A DNA stretch of 64,000 nt from Atrina japonica (GCA_030159075.1 BROG01000936.1:147542-211541), one strand, 5' to 3'. Shown: positions 11,101 to 23,884, counted from the stretch's first letter. Notes: generated by a model from the letters alone, not told the origin. A program made the numbers and translations.

Positions 11101-14100
11101 TGTACTGCTAGGGACATTTACTAGTGTACTGCTAGGGACATTTACTAGTGTATTACTAGGGCCATTTACTAGTGTATTGCTAGGGACATTTACTAGTGTA
11201 TTGCTAGGGACATTTACTAGTGTATTACTAGGGCCATTTACTAGTGTATTGCTAATGACATTTACTAGTGTATTGCTAGGGACATTTACTAGTGTACTGC
11301 TAGGGACATTTACTAGTGTACTGCTAGGGACATTTACTAGTGTATTGCTAGGGACTAGTGTACTGCTAGATACATTTACTAGTGTATTGCTAGGGACATT
11401 TACTAGTGTTTAACTAGGGACATTTACTAGTGTACTACTAGATACATTTACTTGTGTATTGGTAATGACATTTACTAGTGTATTGCTAGGGACATTTACT
11501 AGTGTACTGCTAGGGACATTTACAAGTGTATTACTAGGGCCATTTACTAGTGTATAGCGACGGCCATTTACTAGTGTACTGCTAGGGACATTTACTAGTG
11601 TATTACTAGGGCCATTTACTAGTGTATTGCTAGGGCCATTTACTAGTGTATTGCTAGGGATATTTACTAGTGTATTGCTAGGGACATTTACTAGTGTACT
11701 GCTAATGACATTTACTAGTGTATTGCTAGGGACATTTACTAGTGTATTGCTAATGACATTTACTAGTGTATTGCTAGGGACATTTACTAGTGTATTGCTA
11801 GGGACATTTACTAGTGTATTGCTAGGGACATTTACTAGTGTATTGCTAGGGCATTTACTAGTGACATTTACTAGTGTACTTAGGGACATTTACTAGTGTA
11901 TAGTGTAGGGGCATTTACTAGTGTATTGCTAGGGCATTTACTAGTGTAGACTTTTACTAGGGACATTTACTAGTGTATATCTAATGACATTTACTAGTGT
12001 ATTGCTAGGGACATTTACTAGTGTATTGCTAGGGACATTTACTAGTGTATTGCTAGGGCATTTACTAGTGTATTGCTAGGGACATTTACTAGTGTATTGC
12101 TAGGGACATTTACTAGTGTATTGCTAGGGCCATTTACTAGTGTATTGCTAGGGACATTTACTAGTGTATTGCTAGGGACATTTACTAGTGTATTGCTAGG
12201 GCATTTACTAGTGTATTGCTAGGGACATTTACTAGTGTATTGCTAGTAACATTTATTAGTGTACTGCTAGGGACATTTACTAGTGTATAGCTAGGGACAT
12301 TTACTAGTGTATTGCTAGGGACACTTTACTAGACATTTACTAGTGGATTACTAGGGCTAGCTAGGGACATTTACCATTTACTAGTGTACTGCTAGGGCCA
12401 TTTACTAGTGTATTGCTAGGGGCATTTACTAGTGTACTGCTAGGGACATTTACTAGTGTACTGCTAATGACATTTACTAGTGTATTGCAAGGGACATTTA
12501 ATAGTGTATTTAATACTACTAGTGTATTGCTGCTAGTATATCTAATGACATTTACTAGTGTATTGCTAGGGACATTTACTAGTGTATTGCTAGGGCATTT
12601 ACTAGTGTATTGGTAGGGACATTTACTAGTGTACTGCTAGGGGCATTTACTAGTGTATTGCTAGGGGCATTTACTAGTGTATTGCTAGGGACATTTACTA
12701 GTGTATGCTAGGGACATTTACTAGTGTATTGTACTAGTGTATTGCTAGGGCTAGTGTATTGCTACATTTATTAGGTACTGCTAGGGACATTTACTAGTGT
12801 ATAGCTAGGGGACATTTACTAGTGTGTATTTGCTAGGTGTATTGCTAGGGCATTTTACATATGACATTTACTAGTGTATTGCTAGGGCATTTACTAGTGT
12901 ATTGGTAGGGACATTTACTAGTGTACTGCTAGGGGCATTTACTAGTGTATTGCTAGGGCATTTACTAGTGTATTGCTAGGGACATTTACTAGTGTACTGC
13001 TAGGGGCATTTACTAGTGTATTGCTAGGGACATTTACTAGTGTATTGCTAGGGACATTTACTAGTGTATTGCTAGGGCATTTACTAGTGTATTGCTGGGG
13101 CCATTTACTAGTGTATTGCTAGGGCATTTACTAGTGTATTGCTAGGGACATTTACTAGTGTATTGCTAGTAACATTTATTAGTGTACTGCTAGGGACATT
13201 TACTAGTGTATAGCTAGGGACATTTACTAGTGTATTGCTAGGGACATTTACTAGTGTATATCTAATGACATTTACTAGTGTATTAGTAGGGACATTTACT
13301 AGTGTATTGCTAGGGACATTTACTAGTGTACTGCATTTACTAGTGTATTGGTAGGGACATTTACTAGTGTACTGCTAGGGACATTTACTAGTGTCCTGCT
13401 AGGGCCATTTACATTTACATTTACTAGTGTACTGTAGGGGACATTTACTATTGCTAGGACTAGTGTATTGCTAGGGACATTTACTAGTGTATTGCTAGGG
13501 ACATTTACTAGTGTACTGCTAGGGACATTTACTAGTGTACTGCTAGGGCCATTTACTAGTGTATTGCTAGGGGCATTTACTAGTGTATTGCTAGGGACAT
13601 TTACTAGTGTATTGCTAGGGCCATTTACTAGTGTATTGCTAGGGACATTTACTAGTGTATTGCTAGGGACATTTACTAGTGTATTGCTAGGGACATTTAC
13701 TAGTGTATTGCTAGTGACATTTATTAGTGTACTGCTAGGGACATTTACTAGTGTATAGCTAGGGACATTTACTAGTGTATTGCTAGGGACATTTACTAGT
13801 GTATATCTAATGACATTTACTAGTGTATTGCTAGGGACATTTACTAGTGGACATTTACTAGTGTACTGCTAGGGACATTTACTAGTGTTTATAGCTAGGG
13901 ACATTTACTAGTGTATATCTAATGACATTTACTAGTGTATTGCTAGGGACATTTACTAGTGTATTGCTAGGGACATTTACTAGTGTATTGCTAGCATTTA
14001 CTGTTATTGCTAGGGACTAGTGTTTACATTTAGTGTATACTGCTAGTGTATAGCGGGCTAGTGTATTTACTAGTGTATTGCTGCTAATGACATTTACTGT

Positions 14101-17100
14101 ACTGCTAGTATTTACTAGGGTACTAGGGATATTACTAGTGTATTGCTAGGGACTACTAGTGTACTGCTAATGACATTTTACTAGTGTTTAGGGACATTTA
14201 CTAGGCTAATGACATTTACTAGTGTATTGCTCGGGACTAGTGTATATCTAATGCTAGGGACATTTACTTTACTAGGGACAGTGTATTGCTAGTGTATGAA
14301 ATTTACTAGTGTACTGCTAGGGACATTTACTAGCTAGGGGGACTAGTGTATTGCTAGGGGCATTTACTAGTGTATTGTAGGGTAGTGTACTGCTAGATAG
14401 TGTATACGGACATTTTACTAGCTAATGCATTTACTAGTGTATTTGCTAGTGTATAAATCTAATGACATTTACTAGTGTAGTGTTTACTTAGGGACATTTA
14501 CTAGTGCACTGCCAAAATTTACTAGTGACATTTACTAGTGTACTAGGGACATTTATAGTTATTGCTAGGGACATTTACTAGTGTATTGCATTTACTAGTG
14601 ATACATTTACTAGTGTACTGCTAGGGACATTTTCTAGTGTACTGCTAGGGGACATTTAGGGGCTAGTGTATTACGGCTAGTGTACTGCTAGGGACATTTA
14701 CTAGTGTATTTAGGGACATTTACTAGTGTATACATTTACTAGTGTAGTAGGGCATTTTACTAGTGTATATAGGGACATTTACTAGGGGTGACAGGGCATT
14801 TATAGTGTATTTATTTACTAGTGTTGCTAGTAACATTTATTAGTGGCTAGGGACATTTACTAGTGTTACTAGTGTATACTAGGGACTATTTGCTAGGGAC
14901 ATTTACTAGTGTACTGCTAGGGACATTTACTAGTGGATTGCTAGGGACATTTACTAGTGTATAGCTAGGGACATTTACTAGTGTACTGCTAGGGACATTT
15001 ACTAGTGTACTGCTAGATTTACATTTAGGGGCATTTACTAGTGTAGGGACATTTACTAGTGTACTGGACATTTACAGTGTTTGCAAGGGACATTTAATAG
15101 TGTATTGCTAATGCTAGATACTAGTAGTATATTTACATTTAGTGTATAGGGACATTTACTAGTGTAGCTAGGGACATTTACTAGGGTGTATAGCTAGGGG
15201 GCATTTACTAGTGTATTTGGGAAATTTAGTGTATGTGAATTTAGTGCTCATTGCTAGGGACATTTACTGTAAAAATAGTGTTTAGTGCACACTAGTGTAT
15301 AGCTAGGGGAAAGATTCTAGGGCATTTACTAGTGTTTTTTACTATGTATTTAGGGCATTTACTAGTGTATTCCCCCAGAAATACTGCTAATCTAGTGTAT
15401 AGGGCATTTAATTAGTGTATTCATTACAGTCGCTAGGGGCAGTGTATTTGTCTGTACACCTAGTGTATTTAGGGGGAATTAGTGTATTAGGGACATTTAC
15501 TAATAGGGCATTTACTAGTGTATTGCTAAATTAGTGGGTAACATTTAAAAACACATAGTAGGGACATTTACTAGTTTGCATTGTGGAAAGCTGAATTTTA
15601 GTGTATTGCTAGGGCATATACTAGTGTATTGGTAGGGATCATTTACCCTAGGGACATTTACTATGATTCCATTTACTAGTACTGCTAAAAAATTGCTCGG
15701 GACATTTACCTAGGGACATTTACTAGTGTACAGACATTTACTGTGTTTTCCCTAGTAGTGCCTTTACATGTACTGCTAGCCTATATATCATTTACTAGTG
15801 TTATTGCTAGGGCTAGGGACAATCATGCACATTACTAATGACATTTACTAGTGTATTGCTACTATTGCTAGGGACCTATATTGTAGGGCCTAGGGACACA
15901 TGCTAGGGACCATTAATGACATTTATATGTATTGCTAGGGACATTTACTAGTGTATTGCTAATGGACTAGGGACATTTAAGTGTAGTGTATTGCTTAGCT
16001 ATTGCTAGCACTTTACTAGTAGGAACATTTACTACTGCTAGGGCTAGGGACATTTAGTGTATACTGCTAGGGCTAGTGTAGAGCACTAGTGTAATTTAGG
16101 GGCATTTACTACTGCTAGGGACATTTTTACTGTATTGCTAGACTAGTGTATTGCTAATGACATTTCCTAGACATTTACTAGTGTATTTACTAGTGCTAGC
16201 ATTTACTAGTGTGTATTGCTACATTTACTAGTGTAGTGTATTAGTGTATTAGGGCTAGGGACATTTACATGTATACTAGTGTATTGCTAGGGACATTTAC
16301 TAGTAGGGGACATTTAGCTACTGCTAGGGCATTTGTACTGCTAGGGCCATTTACTAGTGTATTGCTAGGGGCATGTATTGCTAGGGGGACATTGACATTT
16401 ACTAGTGTAATTGCTAGGGACTAGTGTATATCTCTAATGACTATTTACTAGGGTATTGCTAGGGACTAGTGTACATTTATAGTGTATTGCTAGGGCATTT
16501 ACTAGTGTATTGGACATTTTAGTGTACTAGTGTATTGCTAGGGGCATTTACTAATGCTTAGGGACATTTACTAGCCATTTACTAGTGTATTGCTAGGGAC
16601 ATTTAATAGGCTAGGGACATTTACAGGGCATTTACTAGTAGGGACATTTATTGCTAATGACATTTACTAGACATTTACTAGTGTAATGACATCTTACTAG
16701 TGTATTGCTAGGGCTAGGGACATTTACTAGTGTATTTGCTACTAGTGGACATTTACTAGTGTATTGCTAGGGGTAGTGTACTGCTGCTAGTGGGACATTA
16801 GGGACATTTACTAGTGTATTGCTATTGCTAGGGACATTTACTAGTGTATTTGCTAGGGACATTTACTAGTGTATTGTGTACTAGTGTACTGCATACATAC
16901 TACTAGTGTAGTAGTATGCTAGGGACATTTACTAGGACTAGGGACATTTACTATATTGGCTAGGGACTAGTGTGTACTAGGGACATTTACTAGTGTATTG
17001 CTAGGGACATTTACTAGTGTACTGCTAGATACATTTACTAGTGTATTGCTAGGGATACTGCTAGACATTTACTATAGGGCCATTTACTACAGTTTACTAG

Positions 17101-20100
17101 GGACATTTACTAGTGTACTGCTAGGGTAGTGTATGTATTGCTATTTACTAGTGTATTGCTAGGGGGAGGGCCATTTACTAGTGTATTGCTAGGGACATTT
17201 ACTAGTGTATTGCTAGGGCATTTACTAGTGTATTGCTAGGGACATTTACTAGTGTATTGCTAGTAACATTTATTAGTGTACTGCTAGGGACATTTACTAG
17301 TGTATTGCTACTAGTATTGCTAGGGACATTTACTAGTGTATATCTAATGTATTGCTAAGTATAGCTTAGGGACATTTACATTTTTACTAGTGTATATCTA
17401 ATGACACTAGTGTATTGGGTAGGGACATTTACTAGTGTACTGCTAGACTTATGCTAATACTAGTGTATTGCTAGGGACATTTATTGTAGGGACATTTACT
17501 AGTGTATTGCTAGGGGACATTTACTAGTGTATTGCTAGGGCAATTTTTGTACTAGGGACATTTTAGTGCCACGGGCATTTTACTAGTGTATTTGGTAGGG
17601 ACATTTATAGTGCTAGGGACATTTACAAGTGTATAGCTAGAGACATTTACTAGTGTACTGCTAGGGACATTTACTAGTGTACTAGGGCATTTACTAGTGT
17701 AGTGTATTGCTTATTTAATACTGCTAGGGGGTATTGCTAGGGACATTTTCTAGTGTATATCTAATGACATTTACTAGTGTATTTAGGGCATTTACTAGTG
17801 TTATTGCTGACATTTAGATACATTTACTAGTGTATTGCTAGGGACATTTATGTGTACTAGGGACATTTATTTATAGCTAGGGACATTTACTATAGTGGCT
17901 AGGGACATTTATAGTGTACTTACAATTTACTAGTGTAGTGGGCATTTACTAGTGTATTGCTAGGGACATTTACTAGTGTATTGCTAGAGACTTTTACTAG
18001 TGTATTGCATTTATTTACTAGTGTATTGCTAGCATTTTACTAGGTATTGCTAGGGACATTTACTAGTGTATTGCTGTATTAACTGCTAGGGACTAGTGTA
18101 TTTCCTATTTTACTGGTGTATATCTAATGACATTTACTATTACTTGCTAGGGACATTTACTAGTGTATCTAATGCATTTACTAGTGTAGGGCATTTATTG
18201 TAGGGACATTTACTAGTGTATTGCTAATAGGGACATTTACAGTGTTTAATTACTATTGCTAGGGACATTTACTAGTGTATTGTGTATATTGCTAGGGCAT
18301 TTACTAGTAGGGGCATTTACTTTAGCTAGGGACATTTCCTAGTGTAACTGCTAGGGACATTTACTAGTGTATTGCTAGGGTGTATTGCTAATGATTGCTA
18401 GGGACATTATAGTGTAGGGACATTTTACTAGTGTATTAGGGCTAGACATTTACATTTTACTAGTGCATTTACTAGTGCTAGGGACATTTACTACTAGTGT
18501 ACTGCTGTACTAGTGTATGCTGGGACATTTAATTGCTAGGGACATTTACTAAATTTTACTGTATTGTGACATTTACTAGTGTATTGCTTTTACTAGTGTA
18601 TTGACATTTACTAGTGTATTGGTTTACTAGACATTTACTAGTGTATTGCTAGATACATTTACTAGTGTATTGCTAATGAACATTTACTAGTGTAGGGACA
18701 TTTATAGTGTATATCTATAGGACATTTACTAGTGGCTAGAGGACATACATTTACTAGTGTATTGCTAGTATTGGACATTTACTAGTTTACTAGACATTTA
18801 CTAGTGCACTGCCAAGGCATTTACTAGATAGGGACATTTACTAGTGTACTGTGTACTATACTGCTAGGGCCATTTCTCTAGGGACACTGCTAGGGACATT
18901 TACTAGTGATATTTACTAGTGTATAGGGACATTTACTAGGCTAGGGACATTTACTAGTTACTAGTGTGTACTTTACTAGTGTTACTGGACATTTCCTAGT
19001 ATTGTTGCTAGGATTGCTAGGGACATTTCCTATTTACTAGTGTATTGGTACTACTAGTGTATTGCTAGGGACATTTACTAGTGTGTTTTAGTTAGTGGAC
19101 ATTTACTAGTGTATAGTGTAGTGTATTGCTAGATACATTGCTAGGGGACAATTTACTAGTGTATAGCTAGGGACAGTGTACTGCTACTATTGCTAGGGGT
19201 ATTGCTAGGGACATTTTACATTGTACTACATTTAATAGTGTGCTAATGACATTTACTAGTGTATTGCTAGGGACAGTGTATATTTCCTAGTGTACTAGTG
19301 TATTGGTAGGGCTAGTGGAGGGGCATTTACTAGTGTAATGCTAGGGCATTTACTTTTACTAGTTTTTACTAGTGTACTAGTGTACTGCTACTAGTGTATA
19401 GCTAGGGCTAGTGTATAGCTAGGGATACTAGTGTATTTAAAGCTAGGGACTAGTGTACTGCTAGGGGCATTTACTAGTGTAGTGTAGTGTATTGCTAGGG
19501 ACTAGTGTATTTAGGGGCATTTACTAGTGTAGGGACATTTTAGTGTATTGCTAGGGGATCATTTACAGTGTATTTTGGCAGACATTTACTAGTTACATTT
19601 ACTTTCTAGGGACATTTACTAGTGTATTGGCATTTATTAGTGTAGCTTAGGGTCATTTACTGTTACTAAATGTAATAGGGACATTATATTTACCGTATCA
19701 GGGACATTTTTACCACTGCATTTACTAGTGTATAAGGGACATTTTAGTGTACTCAAATTTCAGGGACATTTACTTGTGTATATTGACATTTAAAAGGGAA
19801 GTGTATTGTAGGGACAAAATTGCCTTGACACAATTACTAGTGTACCAAGTGTCCTGCTAGGGAATGTAAAGGGACATTTTAGTGTATTGTAGGATTAGGG
19901 ACATTTTACTATGTTAGGGACATTTTAAGATCGTACTGCTATACTAGTTGTATTGCTCATTTATATTATTGCTAGGGCCATTTACTAGTGTATTTGCTAG
20001 GGCCATTTAAAAGCTAGTGTATTGCTAAAACTAGTGATTGTTTTTTTTTTTTTTTTGCTAACATTAGGGACATTTTTATTTTCAATGGTCTTCTAGTGTC

Positions 20101-23100
20101 AGGGCATTTACTAGTGGTCATTTTGGCGTACTTGCTAGGGACATTTTTTTTTTTATCAGGGACACTAACAGCATTTTAGTGTATGACTAGTGTTGCTAGG
20201 GACATTTTGTATTCAGTAAGACATTTACATTGCAGTAACTGCTAGGGACATTTTACATTTCAGAGTGTATTATTTACTTGTATTGCTAAATTTTCATTGA
20301 TTTCAGTCTGGTATATTATTATAACTGTATCTGTTCAGTCTGGTAATATTCTGTTAATATTACATCTCAGAAATAATTATACCATGTATAGTCAGTTTCT
20401 TTTTAATTTACAATGTTTTCCAGGTTACTTGTCATGGTGTAGAAATGCTTACCTGATAACTGGTGTAGGTGTTGGCATGTTATACAAAGGACAAACACAG
20501 ATAGCAGAACTAGCGGGCTACTGTAAATATATTTATAATTTTACAAAACTTTAGACAAATAAATTAACTCATCTGTTTTATTTTGTGAATTTTGAATACT
20601 GTAGAATCAGAAAAATTGGGGGGATAGGGGTTCTATAGTTTTTGTCTTTGTCAGACCATCTTGTTAAAGTTTTAGTTAAAGTTTTGTTATTGCTCACAAT
20701 TAACTTAACAATGGTTTTACAGGTGGGGGTGTATATTTTTCATCAATACTATTATAATACAATGGAATCTCGAAATTCATGGTACCGCCCCATTTACTTC
20801 GAGATATCTGTAATTGGAGATAATGAATTTTCAATTCACATATTTTCTGTTCTTATTGGACAACCATTAGACCTACTCAGGGTATTGCTTAATTCAAATT
20901 AAACTTAAGCAATTATCAATTACACTTTCATCTTGGCACGTTAACGGAAATTGATTGTCTGGTGTTTTGCAGTTGAACAAGTAATTTAAAGAATGATTTT
21001 TGTGTACAAAATGTTAACCTTCAATCGCAGATGGTAACTTTGAGATAACAAGTGACAATTTTGTAATATTTCGATACTTCGGACCAGAAAAATACTTTGT
21101 GATAAGCAAAATATTAAGATAAAAACTTTGAGATATTCTGAATAAAAGTAATTTAAATATATACATGTAGCAAAATAATTGGGACATGCCGTTCAACTTT
21201 GACATAACCAGAATTTCGATTCATCCAGTTCTGACATAACAAGATTCCACTGTACTTGATTTTCTATTTCCATTAGAAATAACAAAAATCTTATACATGT
21301 TATATGAGATCAAAGTTGTCATTAATCATGTTAATGAGGATATTATAAATAAGATAGAGCTCTTGATGATGAGATTAGCTCTCAATGAAGAGATTTGCAC
21401 ACCATGATGAGATTCTTAATGGAAATTGAAGATACAAATGTAATATGTTTGTTTGTTTGATTGTTGTCAATATTTTTTCACTTATATTGAGATGTCACTG
21501 GCTTTAGATGATGTTCTACAAATTTTGACCTGTGATATGGACTGACACCAATGCAGTGAGGGTTCTTTTATGTGCCATGCTTTCCGCGACACAGGACTTC
21601 GGTTTTCAGTATCATCTGAAAGACTTGTAACTTTCACTTTGTATGCTGAGTGCTTGGGAAGGAACTGTCATTACCCTTTTTTAAAGTCTTTGGTATGACC
21701 TGGTTCAGGAAATGAACCCAGGACCTTCCACCTACAAGTCCAATGTTCTACCACTAGACCACCCCAATACGATGTAATACAGTGAAACTTGTATATTACA
21801 ACCTCCTTAGGGAAACAAGAAAAGCAGTCTTTATAGGGAGATGGTCTTTATATAGAGGTTGATTTGTACATAAATGGTACAATATGGGACAGCAAAAAAT
21901 AGTCTTTGTGACCATGTGGTCTTTATACACAAGTGGTTGCTAAAGCAGGTTTTACTGTAGGGGAAATGTCTGGTACATATATAAGTTTTGTAAAGTAATA
22001 GGTCTTAAAAATCTGAAAAATACCACAGTACAGTAGCACCTGTCTGGAGAGACCATGCCATTCCATCAGCCACTGAAATTTGGTCTTACAAGACAGGTGG
22101 TATCTCAAAAGAGGTTGTTTTATTTAATGAATTTTTACCCCACCAAGTATAAGGCGGGGTAATGGATTCCATCATTTTGTTTTTAAATTTGAAAACTATG
22201 ATATGTAAATATAATGAATGAATGCTTGTCAGAGTGCAGTTATTGTCAATATGGATGCTGTTTGGGTGACACATAAATATTCATGGTCCCCTAGCGGGCA
22301 CTCTGACAAGCGTTCCTTCATTAAATGTTTAGAGTCTGATACAGCAGTTATCCAAGTGGCACATGTAGTACGTAATACAATTGTCTTTGATATTGATTGT
22401 AGTTTCAATATTTTTCCTGTAATACACTTACCATAATTACTTGTTACATAGCAGATTAATTACAGTATTTTATTTACATATATAATACATCTGAATCTAA
22501 TTAAAAACCAATCTCTCACTGCTCCCATTTTCTGATATGTTGTATAGAGGATCTAATGTAATCGCTTTGGGGTCACGTGCGTATTGTCACATCTTGTAGG
22601 AATCTTCAACCAATGAAAATGCAATTGACAAGATTTTGAAAAGCTAACGAACGGCAACCAATGAAAATGCAACTGACAAGATTTTGAAAAGTCCACAGGA
22701 TTCATTCGGAGTATCTTTGGTGCTTCAATCCTATCCAAGATTATGAAATGAATTCCCTATTTCTGGACTTTGTGCGTTCTGTGTTCTTTATAATGTAAAA
22801 AATGTTTACATGTTGCCATTTGATGAACTTCAAGAATGCATAAGTCACATTTTCATTGAATAGTTGAAAAGTTGTAACAAGTGAAAAATTTGAAGTAGAA
22901 ACACGCAACCTATACTTTTGATTGAGGTCATCTGCACATGTACTTATTTGACCCCATAGCTCATATTGCACATTTGACACATGTAGAAATTGAGAGTTTT
23001 CAATGAGATTGATAATTAATTCATACATGTATTTTGTAAAGTATACAAATTCATTTGATAATACATACATGTATTTTGTAAAGTACACAAATCCATTTCA

Positions 23101-23257
23101 TTTTACAGCTGCCATGTTTTTGTCTGGAGTCAGTGTATCATGGGGGACAGCCATCTTTATCTACAATCTTTTTTCCAGGAAATATTGTCCAATGAGATTT
23201 TTATCTAATTATCATACTCAAGTACCTGTAAAGGTAATTATAAAGTATCAATTATAA
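8117..23257 (+). CDS. TMEM160: TMEM160-like mitochondrial inner-membrane protein
   Basis: Coding exons are 8117-8455, 9650-9674, 20424-20522 and 23109-23233, with GT-AG junctions and phases 0, 1, 1 and 0. The ATG at 8117 (AAGATGGC) lies in an exon opening at about 8068 after TCTTTCAG. Residues 1-40 (MATLKSLCRLNQVAQLLVNQ...) are basic and Ser/Leu-rich, like a mitochondrial presequence. The conserved core is ACRLANEN, YLSWCRNAYLITGVGVGML (membrane segment 1) and MFLSGVSVSWGTAIFIYN (segment 2), followed by RKYCPMRF. This follows vertebrate TMEM160, where a FLSWFRNGL..GIGV segment is followed by a second one with VVWGSA and then GPM. After exon 4 either the frame reads on to a stop at 23255-23257 (203 residues; the human protein is about 188) or a further exon, which I could not identify, supplies a third membrane segment. 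Intron 2 is about 10.7 kb and holds the 24-bp array. Confidence 0.82.
9200..9290. mobile_element. MITE, TAACTC-CACCCCTGAAG family, intron 2 of the TMEM160-like gene
   Basis: Left end TAACTCTTTTACCCCTGAAG then ACACATTTGGAC; right end TTCAGGGGTTGATGAGCTA. Family members or halves occur at 23735-23845 (opposite orientation), 27105-27160, 40216-40262 and 46286-46325, several opening with TTAACTCATTCACCCC. Confidence 0.7.
10120..20290. repeat. 24-bp minisatellite, ~10 kb, intron 2 of the TMEM160-like gene
   Basis: The unit is CTAGGGACATTTACTAGTG followed by TATTG, with common variants ACTG, TTAG and AATGACA. It carries CTAG plus the palindrome ACTAGT, so the array has an ACTAGT site roughly every 24 bp. 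From 10.12 to about 12.3 kb the array is regular; irregularities grow after 12.3 kb. From about 14 kb onward units are broken and interleaved, and two stretches (15.2-15.95 kb and 19.65-20.29 kb) are mixed with single-copy sequence. Open frames of up to about 160 codons on both strands (repeats of LLGTFTSV or NVPSNTLV) follow from the 24-bp period and are not genes. The right part is probably an assembly artefact. Confidence 0.95.
20758..21254. mobile_element. ~500-bp MITE, TACAATGGAATCTCG ends (copy 1)
   Basis: Bounded by TA, with left end CAATGGAATCTCGAAATTCA and right end AAGATTCCACTGTA. The internal sequence, including CATATTTTCTGTTCTTATTGG and GCAGATGGTAACTTTGAGAT, aligns along its whole length with 33814-34290. 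The CAGTGGAATCTCG-type ends and TA duplication are consistent with a pogo/Tigger-derived non-autonomous element. Intron 3 of the TMEM160-like gene. Confidence 0.88.
21520..21766 (-). mobile_element. tRNA-derived SINE, minus strand
   Basis: On the minus strand the head reads GGGGTGGTCTAGTGGTAGAA (box A) and, after a spacer, TCCTGGGTTCATTTCCTGAA (box B), then a body with AAAGACTTTAAAAAAGGGTA and GAAGTCCTGTGTCGCGG. The body continues directly from the tRNA-like part, so it is a retroposon rather than a functional tRNA gene. Intron 3 of the TMEM160-like gene. Confidence 0.75.
21778..21959. mobile_element. MITE, TACAGTGAAACTTG ends
   Basis: Left end TACAGTGAAACTTGTA and right end AGCAGGTTTTACTGTA are inverted. 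The interior has the repeated word GTCTTTATA. Same terminal type as 2410-2568. A second related piece with TACAGTAGCACCTGTCTGGA lies at 22029-22116. Confidence 0.75.
22213..22322. mobile_element. 110-bp inverted-repeat element, AATGAATGAATGCTTGTCAG
   Basis: A 25-bp terminal inverted repeat (AATGAATGAATGCTTGTCAG plus AGTGC, inverse at 22298-22322 with two mismatches) encloses about 60 bp. No coding capacity. Intron 3 of the TMEM160-like gene. Confidence 0.8.
22601..22695. repeat. 46-bp tandem duplication
   Basis: CAACCAATGAAAATGCAATT-GACAAGATTTTGAAAAG occurs twice in a row, at about 22606 and 22652, with one substitution. A separate ~47-bp tandem duplication (ACATGTATTTTGTAAAGTAT) at 23027-23100 immediately precedes the splice acceptor of exon 4. 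Confidence 0.85.
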
Positions 23258-23884
23258 CGTATTAACTCATCTAATATTCATTGTACATATGTTCAGTACT
23301 TTTTTGTCTGCCTACAAAGTTTTTCAGCTTTAGCACATGCAGTTATATACTTAGCAATACTAATAATTTTTTCTGTGGAAAGTGACAAATTTTATATAAA
23401 AAACTCTGAAGAAAGAGGGTATAAAAAAACAAAGTGAGCTTCAGAAATTCTTCATAATTGGTTAGCTCATTTTCAGATAACTGAAATACGTACTGTGGTA
23501 CCCGGATATTATTGCCGCTGATTATTTTCACATTTTCGCCCTTTCACGATGGGAAAACCTTTAAATGAAAAAATTTTTTGCCATTAATAAGTGAAATTAA
23601 GGTGATAAAAAAAGATACATGAATATTGGTAGTACTTTTGAAAATTATAGGGTTGACGGATGAAAATTGAAAGGGAGTCTTATATTTTCCTTTTGCTCAA
23701 GTGAAAATTTGAAGTAGAAATGCAACGGCAACCTAACTCATCAATCCCTGAAACATGGGAACAATGAAGTTTTTGTAAATTCTGTAAATCAATGACTTAG
23801 ATCAGTCCAAATGTGTCTTTAGGGCTGAGTGACTTAATCACCATAGTCTCATACATGGTATATATGCCCATGTTTCAATTGTTT

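Noticed and set aside
10120..14000. CRISPR-like regular repeats
   Set aside because: Units are head-to-tail without unique spacers, in a eukaryotic intron.
11081..15071. Open frames of 60-160 codons on both strands (LLGTFTSV and NVPSNTLV repeats)
   Set aside because: They follow from a 24-bp tandem unit without stops. They are open on both strands, have no start context and lie in an intron.
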